DNA of 64,000 bases from Rebecca billardiae RCC1528. Taxonomy: Eukaryota > Haptophyta. Every line of letters starts with the position of its first letter. Position 1 is the stretch's first letter. Made by a program: the position numbers and the translations under genes. A model generated the notes under the pieces. That model did no database searches, was not told where the DNA came from, and saw only the letters and a program-made list of their open reading frames with translations. Where the stretch lies: positions 4,464,001 through 4,528,000 of the forward strand of contig OZ251222.1 in NCBI GenBank assembly GCA_965240325.2. The letters are read 5' to 3'. Positions 54,825 to 64,000 of the stretch are shown here, one piece after another.

Positions 54825-55762
54825 ATGGCTGACGCGGGGAGCCTCGCGCTGCTCCCCGAGGAGGAAGTCCGCCACGTGCAGCAGCAGACGACGTTGTACG
54901 CAGGGCCGACCGCCGCCCCAGCGGCTGGGACGCTCTATATCACGACGAGGTGTGCGTCCGCGCCACGCCGCGCCCCATCTCTCCCGGCGTGGTCATGACG
55001 CGCCCGGCGCGCGCGCGTGCGCCGTCCCGATACGTGCCCATTCGCAGGAGGGTTGCGTGGGTCAAGGCTGGCGCGGAAGGCGCAGACGGCGTGCAAGCGT
55101 TTGACTACCCATCGATCGCACTGCACGCTGTGTGCACGGACACGTCCACGTTCCCCCACCCGTGCCTGTACTGCCAGCTCGACCTCGAGGGCGAGGAGGC
55201 GCATGAGCCGGAGTCGGGCATTGCCGCATGGATGGGCGGGGCTGCCCCCACGACGCAGGGCGGCGGCGGCGACGACGCGATGGGGGGCGCGGCCGACGAC
55301 GAGGCCCACGAGAACGGCGCAGACGCGGCCGACGGCGCCGTCGGCGAGCTCCGCTTCGTGCCCGCCGATCCGTCCAGCCTGGACGCCATCTTTGCGGCCA
55401 TGTCCGCGTGCGCAGCGCTCCATCCGACCGGCGACGAGGATGAGGACGAGGACGAGGACGAGGATGACGAGGACTTCGACGGCGAGCACGATGGGGTCTA
55501 CGCCGATGGTGGCATGATCTCGGGCGGGCTCATCACCTCTGAGGCCGACCTCACCGCGGAGCAGCGTGCGATGCTCGAGCGCTTCGATGCGATCCTGCAT
55601 GTGCCTGACGGCGCAGCGCATGAGCATACGGATGGAGGCGCCACGGCCGCGCGCGTCACGGATGCCACCCGGGCTGTCGAGGAGCTCGCACGGACCGACC
55701 CTGGACGCTTCGCCGATGCTGGCGAGGGGCATGCGATGGAGGCCGATGGCGATGGCAAATGA
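54825..55762 (+). CDS. pICln (methylosome subunit; nucleotide-sensitive chloride conductance regulator family)
   Basis: Exons 54825-54949 and 55048-55762; 279 aa. Family landmarks in order: the PH-like core opening (GPTAAPAAGTLYITTRRVAW, completed by the splice), then FDYPSIALHAVCTDTSTFPH, then LYCQLD, then ELRFVPADPSSLDAIFAAMS, then CAALHP. An acidic stretch (DEDEDEDEDEDDEDFDGEHD) and LTAEQRAMLERFDAIL near the end complete it. Known role of the family: with PRMT5 and WD45/MEP50 it collects Sm proteins for arginine methylation and snRNP assembly in the cytosol. The acceptor lies in CAGGAG|GG context, so two acceptors three bases apart (55047 or 55050) would both keep the frame and differ by one Arg. 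Longer than animal pICln (about 237 aa) because of Gly/Ala-rich inserts. Confidence 0.88.
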
Positions 55763-56223
55763 TCTCATCGACTTCTCGTCTGATGCTCCGATGAGGGATG
55801 TCGCGTCACGTCGCTGTCGCCGCGCACTTTCAGGACTTGGCGTGTTGGCCAGCGCATGACTCCATTGTCATGCGATCTGATTCTGAGTTCCGATGACGGA
55901 TGTTGTTGTGACGACGTACCATATGCGGCGCCACTGTGGCGAGCGGTGCATAGCTCGTGGCAGAGTGTCAACGTGACACATGATGTACGTGACCACGCCG
56001 TCAAAAAATACAACGACGACATTGCAGCTTGAGCTTGCTCAGCTCAGCAGTTCTTGACTTTGAGCAGGCAGCTCATCCGAGGCGGAGGTTCTCGTGCGAA
56101 GCCTCCATCCCCCAGTCGCGCAACGTCGCGCATTTCGTCACAGGAGGCCATGGCGGGCAGCGAAGCTTGAGTGTCGTGTGTGCGCAGCGGCAACGCGGCC
56201 GCGTCTGAGTCCGCGCGGGCACG
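55763..56223. other. Intergenic, no feature seen
   Basis: 461 bp between pICln and the next plus-strand gene. Less GC-rich, with no recognisable element. Confidence 0.45.
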
Positions 56224-57653
56224 ATGCTCCTTCCGCTGTACGCATGGGGACTCTTCGGGCTGATTGGTTCGGCGAGCTACGCCTACGTCGCCATACTGCG
56301 CTGCGTGGGCGTGCCCCCGCGCGGTGCGACCGCTCTGTCGGTGATGCCCTTCCTCTGCTGGTGCTTTGCGCGCACGTTCCACAGCGTCGCGTGCGCCAAT
56401 TTCCTGGTGCTATCCAGCCGAGGCACGGACGTGGTCTCGGCTGCGGCATTTACGCTCGGCTTTTGGGCCTCGTCGGCGCTCGTCATGCGCCGTCCGCGCC
56501 CGCCGACGTGCGTGTTTGCGGGCATCTTCGCCCTCTGCCTCATCGTGCTGCCGCTCACGCGCGACAACGAAAAGCCCTGGACGGGCGATAGCTCAAAAGC
56601 GCTGCTGGGTGGCCCAGCGCGCAGGCGATCTGGGAGTGGTGCGCACGCGCTGCGCCTGAGCTCGCTGCTCGGCCTGCACGCCGCAGGGCCACTGCCCGGC
56701 GCTGTGGACGACAGGCCTGAGGCTGCGGTGGGCTCGCGCGCGCCCGTGCTGATGAGCGGGCTGTGGGGCGGCTGGTTCGCCGACGGCGGGCAGACCCTCT
56801 CGCTGGGGAAGCAATTTATGACGTTCCACGCCGACGGCGTCGTCAATGGGCACGGCGAGATGAACCAGCAGCGCATCAACAGCCAGCACACGGTACAGCG
56901 CCGGGCAGCGGCACTGCCCCCGAGTGCACCCCTTGTGCGTGCCCTGCGCGCCCTCGTCGTCTCACCGGCCGCTGCGGCGTGCGCCCGCGCCAACAGGACA
57001 ACACGTGGAGGATGAGCTCGGCCACGCTCACCTTCACCATCTCCGGCCGTCTGGACGGCACGTGCGTCGCGTTCACCAAGACGTACCACGACTTGCAGGG
57101 CACGCAGGTGGACTTTGACGGCTGCCTGAGCGTGCGCCCTCTCGGCGCCGCACCGGCGCAGCCGGACGGGGAGGCCGCGCGCGCCGACGTGGAGCTGGTG
57201 ATCAGCGGCGTCTACGTGAATGTGCCGACGGGGGGCGTCGGCCTGTTCGAGCTCTCCACGCGCCAGGGCCAGAGCTCTGCGCTGTGGCTCGCCCCGGGGC
57301 CGGGCGCCGACAGCATCCCAGCCAGGCCGGCGCCGAGTGAGCAGGCGGACGAGGACGGCGAGCAGCCGCCCGAGGCCGGCGCGCCTGCCGGCGATGCGGA
57401 CGAGGCGTCGCGGCAGACGGCGTGGTACGAGATGCTGCGCTCACCCTCGACGGGCCAGGGCCGCTCTCGCCGCCAGAGCATGGGCATCCTGATGACGACA
57501 TTCGGCTTCCGCGTGGTGATCGTGTCGATGTTTGGCCTGGCGATGCTCGCGACCATGAGCTCCGCGTATCTCATGCTGCGCAGCTTTCTGCGCGCCTTGG
57601 GGCTCGTCGAGGTGCCGCCCGAACAAGAGGGCGAGGGGGACAGGCGGGGCTAG
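56224..57653 (+). CDS. Multi-spanning membrane protein with a calycin-like soluble domain, unknown
   Basis: Exons 56224-56892 and 56997-57653; 441 aa. Four hydrophobic segments near the N terminus (YAWGLFGLIGSASYAYVAIL, then ALSVMPFLCWCFARTFHSVA, then VSAAAFTLGFWASSALVM, then CVFAGIFALCLIVLPL) and one near the C terminus (VVIVSMFGLAMLATMSSAYL). Between them lies a soluble beta-rich domain, whose halves are brought together by the splice: GLWGGWFADGG, FMTFHADGVVNGHG, then LTFTISGRLDGTCVAFTKTY and a VDFDGCL strand. The GxWxG...F...G.V.G.G...F.I.G...FTKTY pattern is that of small lipocalin/calycin-like barrels found attached to diverse protist proteins. This is resemblance by eye. No function can be assigned. 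Confidence 0.7.
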
Positions 57654-58003
57654 CGATCGCGGCAGCGCAGCAGGATCGCGCCTGCCTTAGCTGCCGAGGC
57701 CCGCGGCACTGCCTGATCGGCACAAGGCGCGCGCTCGCCAGCGGGGAGCCGGGGGCCATAATACGACGTGTCGAGTAGTCTGAAACGCCTTATTGGCGTG
57801 AGCGGACGACTGTGCTCATTTCGTACGTCTTACTGTAGTAATAAAGGTCTTAGAGGTCGAAGGTGCGCGCGCGCTCGGCGCGCTGGCGGGCGCGGCGTGA
57901 CAGTCGGCGTCCGGCCGGCGGCGTCGCCGCATCGCCAAGCTTCACTAGCTTCAGAACGCTCGGGACCGCGCACATCAATCAGTGACCAGGACCGCCTGCG
58001 CTA
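57654..58003. other. Intergenic between convergent genes, no feature seen
   Basis: 350 bp between two stop codons, with a modest A/T-rich patch near 57835-57850 (GTAGTAATAAAGG) that could serve a 3' end on the plus strand. Confidence 0.4.
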
Positions 58004-58699
58004 TCAATCCTCCCACGCTTCGACGAGAGCGCCGGCCACGTTCGCCACGAGATCACGTTGCACCTCATCGTACTGCCACCTGTCGCAGAACTGCCGCCAG
58101 AACTCGAGCCGCTCCGTGGGCACCGTCGCGCCAATGCCCGCAGCGGCGGCGGTGTTATCGCACACCGCCAGGAGACAGCGCAAGTCGATGAGGGCTGCCG
58201 GCGGTCGCAGGGCGCTCACGACGGCCGTGGCTCGGCGGGCGGTCAGCCGCGAGCTCTCGGCCATCCCGATGTCGTTGTTGCGCACGTGCAGCAAGGAGGT
58301 GGCCGTCGGCATCACGACGTTCATCACCATCAGCTCAGCCAGCACCTCTGCCGGCGCGCTTGCCATGGCCTTCATGAGCGCGGCCGGGGGCTCGGGCGCG
58401 TCGGGCTTGCTGAGCTCAGCGTCTGTCAGGTACTGCACGAAAAACCCGCGGATCCCATCGCTCGACTTGAGCATCGCCGCCAGCACAGGCTCAACATCGG
58501 CGTTGTCGGCCTCAAGGGCAGCGCACACGGTCGGCGCGAGCGCCACGGACTTGCGGAAGTCCGCCGCCGCCACCTCGTCCACCGAAGGGAGTGCATTCAT
58601 TGTCAGCATGCGCGCCGGAGCCACTCGTGGCCAAGCATGCACGTGCGCTCGGGCCGCGCCCGTCGACGCGACGAGCATTGCGAGAGAGCACGCGGCCAT
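58004..58699 (-). CDS. Plastid-targeted protein of unknown function, 231 aa
   Basis: ATG at 58699-58697 chosen because it opens a leader of plastid type: hydrophobic MAACSLAMLVASTGAARA, then VHAWPRVAPARMLTMNALPS. The mature part is helical and looks conserved: VCAALEADNADVEPVLAAML, then GIRGFFVQYLTDAELSKPDA, then AEVLAELMVMNVVMPTATSL, then LHVRNNDIGMAESSRLTARR. No catalytic motif is obvious. I believe similar proteins exist in plants and other algae but cannot name the family. The gene is divergent from 58852-59724, with 152 bp between starts. The frame extends upstream to 58996 without protein character. Confidence 0.65.
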   Translation of the reverse strand: MAACSLAMLVASTGAARAHVHAWPRVAPARMLTMNALPSVDEVAAADFRKSVALAPTVCAALEADNADVEPVLAAMLKSSDGIRGFFVQYLTDAELSKPDAPEPPAALMKAMASAPAEVLAELMVMNVVMPTATSLLHVRNNDIGMAESSRLTARRATAVVSALRPPAALIDLRCLLAVCDNTAAAAGIGATVPTERLEFWRQFCDRWQYDEVQRDLVANVAGALVEAWED

Positions 58700-58851
58700 A
58701 TCGGCCGGCAGACCGCACACGCGCCGAAAACGCACGTCCGGGGCTCGCCCAGCGCGGCCGGCCGGGCGTGCGTGCCGGTGCGGTCCCTGCCCGGACCACG
58801 CTTTTTTGTCAACCACAATCATTACCACAACGCCACAACTACGAATCAACG

Positions 58852-59724
58852 ATGGCGCGAGCCCTTGCCAGACGCGCGCAGTTGTGGGCATGGCTGCGCG
58901 ACGAGGGTGTGCACGCACCAGCAGCGCGCACATTCGATGCCGACGCGGATGCTGGCACGTCAGTCGCTGAGTTTGTGCGCGACGTTGGCGGCCCACCGTG
59001 TGTCATCCGCTGCTACGACACAGACCAGGACGACGACGACGAGGGCACCGCCTTCCTCGTCGAGAAGCATGCAGACGAGGGCACTCTCGCCGCACATGTC
59101 CGGCAGGCCCAGACCGTGCTCGGGCCGGGCGGACTGGTGGTGCTGCGTGATGACCGCGCCAACGGGCGCATCGGTCTGATGCTGCACGACCTCCCACCAC
59201 TCATCCTCACGGTCGAGGCCGGGCCCGACTTTGCGACTGCGCTCTCGGCGCACCTGCTGCTGTCAGGGCCCGCGGAGAAGAGCGAGGACGGCGGTGATCG
59301 GCATACCCGCCGTACGAGGAGTCTCGCCGAGCTCGACTGGCAGCTGGGCAAGATCTACAAGTCGGTCGTGTCCGGCGCCGCCGGCCGGTTTGCGGACGAC
59401 GAGTCGTGGGCCAAGGTGCGCTGGGGAGCTCGCGATGCCGAGCGCGTGCTTCAGCGCGCAGAGCTTGCTGCATGGATGGTGCACAACCGATCCGTGCCGA
59501 GCTATCCACCGAGCACACCGTTGCAGTACGCCGTGCACGTGGAGCTCCACTTCAGCGCCGGCTGCGAGGTGCTGCCGGGCCAGCCGGTGCGCGCCTCCGA
59601 CCTGGAGGAGCTGATCGTGGTCGACGTGCAGCCGATCGGCGGCAGCGTCGGCGCTCACAACCTCGCACGACCAAGTCTGCACGGCACAAGTGGCGCAACT
59701 CGATTGGAGCTCACCCATGGGTGA
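58852..59724 (+). CDS. Unrecognised soluble protein, 290 aa
   Basis: Intronless. The ATG at 58852 follows an A/C-rich leader (CAACCACAATCATTACCACA). The frame remains open upstream to 58591, but there it is antisense to the divergent plastid-protein gene. Sequence character is normal for a globular protein: GGPPCVIRCYDTDQDDDDEG, then GLVVLRDDRANGRIGLMLHD, then RSLAELDWQLGKIYKSVVSG, then TPLQYAVHVELHFSAGCEVL, then ASDLEELIVVDVQPIGGSVG. No signal peptide, membrane segment or known catalytic motif. Function unknown. Confidence 0.6.
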   Translation: MARALARRAQLWAWLRDEGVHAPAARTFDADADAGTSVAEFVRDVGGPPCVIRCYDTDQDDDDEGTAFLVEKHADEGTLAAHVRQAQTVLGPGGLVVLRDDRANGRIGLMLHDLPPLILTVEAGPDFATALSAHLLLSGPAEKSEDGGDRHTRRTRSLAELDWQLGKIYKSVVSGAAGRFADDESWAKVRWGARDAERVLQRAELAAWMVHNRSVPSYPPSTPLQYAVHVELHFSAGCEVLPGQPVRASDLEELIVVDVQPIGGSVGAHNLARPSLHGTSGATRLELTHG

Positions 59725-60184
59725 ATCTACCACGTGCCACTCGGTGGCCTGCCCGCCCCGGTGGCTGCAGCCTGATGAGTGATGAGTGATGCGCGGTGCA
59801 GCCTATAGTGGAGCCGCCTAGCCCTACAGGCTACGCGGGTACGCGCCTACGGTCAACAGCCTGAGCCAGTGACCAGTCCCGAGTCAGCCACTTGGACCAT
59901 TATCAGTCGTTATTGGAGCAGTAGTTGGACCTTGCCGCTAATAACATAATAAACGGCCCACGCCGCCGCGCGCGCACGGGTGGGGCCCGGCGATGCCAGT
60001 CTCCAGACGCCGGAGGCGGAGCCTGCCGAATGGCAACAGTCGGGCACGTCAGCCCGCCGTCCCACGGCGGCGGGCACGGCGCGGCCCGGCAGCATGCGCC
60101 ATGCGTGTGCCCCGAATGGGCTCGCAAAGTGGTCGCGAGGCAGCCCGCGAACAGACCTATACTGATTCCGGCCCTGCCGCTCTC
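59725..60184. other. Intergenic between convergent genes, no feature seen
   Basis: 460 bp between two stop codons. It contains a small A/T-rich island (CTAATAACATAATAAAC) near 59938-59954. No gene supported. Confidence 0.45.
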
Positions 60185-61238
60185 TCAGAGCATCCGCGCG
60201 AGGGAAGCTGCATCGCGCTGCTGCCAGCGAGTGCGCACGAGCACCAGCCCGAGCGTCGCGGCCACTGCCAACAGGCCACCCGCCGCCACGGCAAGGGCGC
60301 CCAGCGCGCCAGACCTCGGCGGCGCGTGGCTCGCGTGTTCCACGCGCACGATGGACTCGTGCAGAGCGTACAGCGCATCGGCATCCATGGGATCGTCGTC
60401 GTACTCCTCCTCGTCGTCATCCTCCTCGTAGCTGTCGTCGTCGTCCCCATCGGCGAACTCGTCGTCGCCGTCGCTCGGCCCGCCCAGCCGCTGCTGGTAC
60501 ACGGCGAAGCCCACCTGTGGGACGGGCGGGCGACGGGGGCAGGGGGCAGACGGGGTGAGTGGCGGGGCGTAGGTGCGGTGCGGCGAGGCGCGTTCGGCGC
60601 CGCCGCACCTGATAGTGGCAGCCCGACGCGTCCGGCGGCGGGGTCTCGCACTGCTCGACCTCCGCTGCGGAGCACGCGAGGCAGAACTTCCACCATTTGT
60701 TGTACGCGAAGAAGTGGTGGCCCTTGGCCTTCGCCCGGCTGGAGCACTCGCGCAGGCTGGGCACCTTTGGGCTGAGCAGGTGGCCGCACGCCATATCGGT
60801 GTGCCTCACGACGAATGGCGGGCCATCGCCGGTCCATGGCGGCGGCGCGGGCGATGGCGGCGGCGAGTTTGGATGTGGCGGCGACGGCGGCGGCGACGGC
60901 GGCGGCGGCGGCGACGGCGAGGCCAGGTATTGGTCCATGACGGAGGGCGGGCACTTGTACAGGAAGTAGTGCTGCCCCGACTTCGAGCCCGTCCTCGCGA
61001 ACTCCGTGCACCCCTGCTCCACGCATGTGCTGCCGTACTGCACGCCATGGTTGCCCGCGACTTTCTTCAGCCCCGGGCTCAGGCACACCTGCGAGCAGTG
61101 GCCGAAGTTATCGTCCTTACGGTCGTGGCTGATGCGCCATGCGTCATGCAGCTTGTCGGGCGGGCACGTGTGCTCGGCCAACCCCACGCCGGCGCACAGC
61201 GCCGCGACGAGCAGCGCGCGCCCATGTGCGCGTGCCAT
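60185..61238 (-). CDS. Secreted Cys-rich type I membrane protein with SPPP linker, unknown
   Basis: Exons 61238-60609 and 60514-60185; 319 aa. Signal peptide (MARAHGRALLVAALCAGVGL, cleavage near LAE-H). A first Cys-rich module (CPPDKLHDAWRISHDRK, CSQVCLSPGLKK, STCVEQGCTEFA, YKCPP) is followed by a hydroxyproline-type linker (SPSPPPPPSPPPSPPHP). A second Cys module follows (HTDMACGHLLSPKVPSLREC, FCLACSAAEVEQC). After the splice (SGCHYQ-VGFAVYQQRL) comes an acidic stretch (DDDDSYEEDDDEEEYDDDP) and a single membrane helix (LGALAVAAGGLLAVAATLGL) before a short basic tail. This is the layout of a cell-surface glycoprotein. The acidic patch could bind cations such as Ca2+, which is speculative. No family recognised. 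Confidence 0.75.
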
Positions 61239-61478
61239 GGCCAACCGCCCGCCGCGCGCGCCCTTGTGAGCGCTCTGAGGCGGCAGGCGCGCCAAAGTTA
61301 AAAAGTGGCAGCGGACGAGGGATCGCCCGGACCAGGATTTGACGGCCGCGGCAGCAAGTCGTTCCGGTGCTGCGCCACCGGAAAACCGCGCCAAGCTCAT
61401 CATGAAAAGCTGGAAAGCTGGTGCGTGGCCGACTGGCCGTGACTCCGCGCTTCGTCGCCGTCGCTGGCCAACGCCGCC
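61239..61478. promoter_or_regulatory. Shared upstream region of the Cys-rich surface protein and cysteinyl-tRNA synthetase genes
   Basis: 240 bp between divergent ATGs. No defined element seen. Inferred from gene arrangement. Confidence 0.35.
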
Positions 61479-64000
61479 ATGCCGGGCATGCTGTCGGCCG
61501 CGGAGCTCGGCGAGGTGTACGGGGGTGGCGCGCAGGCGGGCTCCGGCGGTGGCGGCGCGTCGGGCTCGGTCGGGACGCGCGTGCCGTGCGGCGGCTGCCG
61601 CTTCTGCCCCGCGGTGCGCCGCAACGAGCACCCCGAGTGGCACCCGCCCGCCAACCCGTCGCACACGGGCCTGCGCATCTTCAACTCGCTCACCAAGGCG
61701 AAGGAGCTGTTCGCGCCGATCGAGGGGCGGACGGTGCGGTGGTACACGTGCGGCCCGACCGTGTACGACGTCGCGCACATGGGCCACGCGCGCGCGTACC
61801 TCACCTTCGACATCCTGCGCCGCGTGATGGAGGACTACCTCGGGTACGAGGTGCTCTTCCAGATCAACATCACCGACATCGACGACAAGATCATCCTGCG
61901 CGCGCGGCGGAACAAGCTGCTCGCGGACTACCGCGCGCGCGCGGGCTCGGACGCCGCGGCCGTCGGCGCGTACGTCGCCGAGGCCGAGGCCGCCTTCGAC
62001 GCCAAGATGAACCAGAAGCTCGCCGAGCTCTCGCAGCCGTGCGCGCCCGGCACGCCGCAGATGCTCGTCGACGAGCGCGCCGAGCTGCTCGAGGTGCAGG
62101 GGCTCAAGATGGGGCAGTGGGCGGAGACGCGCGCGAAGATCGCGGCGGCGCGTGCCGCGTCCGACGCCTCCGCGCTCATCGACGCCGCCGCCGAGCCGCT
62201 CTCCGAGAAGCTCGACGCGGAGCTGGGCTCGTCGGTGACCGACCAGTCGGTGTTTGAGGCACACGCGCGCCGGTACGAGGCCGAGTTCCTCGCGGACATG
62301 GCGGCGCTGGGCGTGCGCCCGCCGAGCGTGATGTCGCGCGTGACGGAGTGCGTGCCCGAGATCGTCGCCTTCGTGCAGACCATCGTCGCCAAGGGCCTGG
62401 CGTACGAGTCCAACGGCTCGGTGTACATGGACATCGGCGCGCTCAAGGAGCGTGGCCACGCGTACCGCAAGCTTGTGCCCGCGAGCGCAGAGGCGGCGGA
62501 CACGACGGAGGCGCAGATGAGCGAGGGCGAGGGCGCGCTCGGCGCGGGCGGGGAGAAGCGGAACAAGAACGACTTCGCACTGTGGAAGGCGTCGAAGGCG
62601 GGCGAGCCCTCGTGGGACTCCCCGTGGGGCGGCGGCCGGCCGGGCTGGCACATCGAGTGCTCGGTGATGGCCTCGCACACGTTCGGCGCTCACATGGACA
62701 TGCACGCCGGCGGCTCCGACCTCAAGTTCCCGCACCACGACAACGAGCTGGCGCAGTCCGAGGCGTTCCACGGGTGCCAGCAGTGGGTCAACTACTTCTT
62801 GCACGCGGGCCACCTCAACATCAAGGGCCACAAGATGTCCAAGTCGCTGAAGAACTTCGTGACGATCCGCGAGGCGCTGCACGAGCTCGGCCACACTGCG
62901 CGCCAGATCCGCCTCATGTTCCTCATGCAGCCGTGGGACCGCTCGATGCACTACTCGGACCAGACGATCGCCGAGGCGAAGGCGACGGAGAAGAAGCTCA
63001 AGGACTACTTCGGCGTGGTCAAGGGCCTGCGCCGCTCCGACTGGCTCACCAAGCGCGCCGACTTTGGCGAGGCGGAGGCGGCGCTCGCGACCGCGGTCGC
63101 CGCGTTCCAGCGCGACGCGCACGATGCGTTGCTCGACAACTTCGACACGCCCGGCGTGATGAGCGCGATGCTCGGGCTGGTCTCGCACACGCACGAGTAC
63201 CTCAAGGCGGCCGCGGCCGCGCCGAGCGTGCTGCTCGTGTGCAACGGCGCCACCGCCATCACGCGGCTCCTCCGTGTCTTCGGCGTCGCCGAGTGCGAAG
63301 ACCTCGGGCTGCCGATCGGCGGCGGCGCCGAGGGCGAGGGCGGCGCGGCCGCGAGCCGCGAGGCGGTGGCCGAGCCGTACATCGACCGGCTCGTGGCGTT
63401 CCGCGACGCGGTGCGCGAGCACGCGAAGGTGCGCAAGGACCCGGCGCTGCTCGAGCTCTGCGACGCGCTGCGCGACCAGCAGCTCGCCGCCCTCGGCGTG
63501 CGCGTCGAGGACGGCGACGCGGGCTCCCTGTGGAAGCTGGACGACCCGGAGACGCTGCGGCGCGAGGTGCTGGAGAAGAAGGGCGCGCAGGCGGCGAAGG
63601 AGCGCGCGAAGGCGGCGAACAAGCTCGCGGAGAAGGAGAAGGTGCGCCGCGCGCGCCGCGCACCGCCGCCGCGCACCGCGCGGCAGCCGCCGCCCGCCCG
63701 CGCGCGCCGCGCCAACGCCCTGCGCCCACGCGCTGCCGTGCGGTGCGGTGCGCTGCGCTGCGCTGCGCTGCACTGCTGTGCAGGAGTTGGACAAACTGAG
63801 AGCGGCTGCCACGCCGCCGGCGGAGCTCTTCAAGCAGCCGCGCTACGCGGGCAAGTACTCGCAGCTGGACGGGCGCGGCGTGCCCACCGCCGACAGCGAA
63901 GGCAACCCGCTCTCCAAGAGCGCTGCCAAGGTGCGCCGTGCCGCGCGACGCGCAGCGCGCGCCCTCGCGTGTGCCAGTGCCGTGCGCGGCCGACACGCCG
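61479..64000 (+). CDS. Cysteinyl-tRNA synthetase, eukaryotic cytosolic type (3' end outside window)
   Basis: Exon 61479-63641, intron 63642-63783, exon 63784-63930, then a further intron (donor GTGCGCC at 63931) running off the edge; 770 codons visible. Class I signatures: RWYTCGPTVYDVAHMGHARA (zinc-ligand C91 and the HMGH form of HIGH at 100-103) and KMSKS at 452-456 (GHKMSKSLKNF). Zinc and active-site residues appear in GWHIECSVM and FPHHDNELAQSEAF. The roughly 100-residue eukaryote-specific insertion after the first catalytic half is present. The C-terminal piece (PPAELFKQPRYAGKYSQLDG, GVPTADSEGNPLSKSAAK) matches the eukaryotic KYS..D..GLP..D..G..LSK block. It charges tRNA(Cys) in the cytosol. 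The N-terminal Gly-rich extension (residues 1-60) is not a clear targeting peptide. The frame has no stop before the window ends. Confidence 0.95.
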   Translation, partial: MPGMLSAAELGEVYGGGAQAGSGGGGASGSVGTRVPCGGCRFCPAVRRNEHPEWHPPANPSHTGLRIFNSLTKAKELFAPIEGRTVRWYTCGPTVYDVAHMGHARAYLTFDILRRVMEDYLGYEVLFQINITDIDDKIILRARRNKLLADYRARAGSDAAAVGAYVAEAEAAFDAKMNQKLAELSQPCAPGTPQMLVDERAELLEVQGLKMGQWAETRAKIAAARAASDASALIDAAAEPLSEKLDAELGSSVTDQSVFEAHARRYEAEFLADMAALGVRPPSVMSRVTECVPEIVAFVQTIVAKGLAYESNGSVYMDIGALKERGHAYRKLVPASAEAADTTEAQMSEGEGALGAGGEKRNKNDFALWKASKAGEPSWDSPWGGGRPGWHIECSVMASHTFGAHMDMHAGGSDLKFPHHDNELAQSEAFHGCQQWVNYFLHAGHLNIKGHKMSKSLKNFVTIREALHELGHTARQIRLMFLMQPWDRSMHYSDQTIAEAKATEKKLKDYFGVVKGLRRSDWLTKRADFGEAEAALATAVAAFQRDAHDALLDNFDTPGVMSAMLGLVSHTHEYLKAAAAAPSVLLVCNGATAITRLLRVFGVAECEDLGLPIGGGAEGEGGAAASREAVAEPYIDRLVAFRDAVREHAKVRKDPALLELCDALRDQQLAALGVRVEDGDAGSLWKLDDPETLRREVLEKKGAQAAKERAKAANKLAEKEKVRRARRAPPPRTARQPPPARARRANALRPRAAVRCGALRCAALHCCAGVGQTESGCHAAGGALQAAALRGQVLAAGRARRAHRRQRRQPALQERCQGAPCRATRSARPRVCQCRARPTR

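Noticed and set aside
60417-63833. An 1138-codon minus-strand frame spanning the Cys-rich protein and the synthetase
   Set aside because: Only its last part (the Cys-rich exon) is real. The rest is antisense to cysteinyl-tRNA synthetase and reads as Arg/Ala/Leu-rich nonsense.

Overview
The window is nuclear DNA of a photosynthetic eukaryotic microalga. It is very GC-rich and dense with genes on both strands. Many genes carry short GC-rich introns (94-235 bp). The left edge holds the end of a fucoxanthin-chlorophyll a/c type light-harvesting protein. Two other genes begin with signal-plus-transit-like leaders expected of proteins sent to a secondary plastid. Together with secreted proteins carrying SPPP-rich linkers, this suggests a haptophyte (Emiliania/Isochrysis/Chrysochromulina-like) as the best guess. 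A pelagophyte or other high-GC stramenopile is not excluded. All exon structures here were worked out by hand from splice signals and family alignments, and every join keeps the reading frame.

Layout. 1-6064: light-harvesting gene end, then a gene-poor AT- and microsatellite-containing stretch and a 1.55-kb tandem duplication with a decayed gene. 6065-15435: membrane-anchored multicopper oxidase (-), two tandem paralogues built of seven 18-residue repeats (+), a PhyH-type dioxygenase (-) and a plastid-targeted protein of unknown function (-). 15436-23601: fused pseudouridine-5'-phosphate glycosidase/pseudouridine kinase (-), and two head-to-head coiled-coil genes. 23883-29840: one long gene encoding kinase, SH3, second kinase and Arf-like GTPase domains. 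30141-44001: secretory membrane protein, IQ-motif protein, a large secreted G8/parallel beta-helix protein of CEMIP/TMEM2 type (-), a degenerate kinesin with long coiled coil (+), and a small Cys-rich membrane-tethered protein (-). 44363-44590: long imperfect hairpin. 45316-51587: a 6.3-kb unit bounded by about 45-bp inverted repeats and holding two ORFs, most likely an undescribed DNA transposon. 52071-64000: [FeFe]-hydrogenase with an extra C-terminal NTF2/SnoaL-like domain (-), pICln (+), a multi-spanning membrane protein (+), a plastid-targeted unknown (-), an unknown soluble protein (+), a secreted Cys-rich type I membrane protein (-) and cytosolic cysteinyl-tRNA synthetase running off the right edge (+).

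As expected of a eukaryote there are no operons. Several neighbours are divergent pairs with short shared upstream regions: 9040/9371, 21003/21118, 54412/54825, 58699/58852 and 61238/61479. I could not identify promoter elements, poly(A) signals, tRNAs or rRNAs with confidence. A recurrent local feature is the splice donor: 19 of 25 inferred introns begin GTGCG, and two appear to begin GC.
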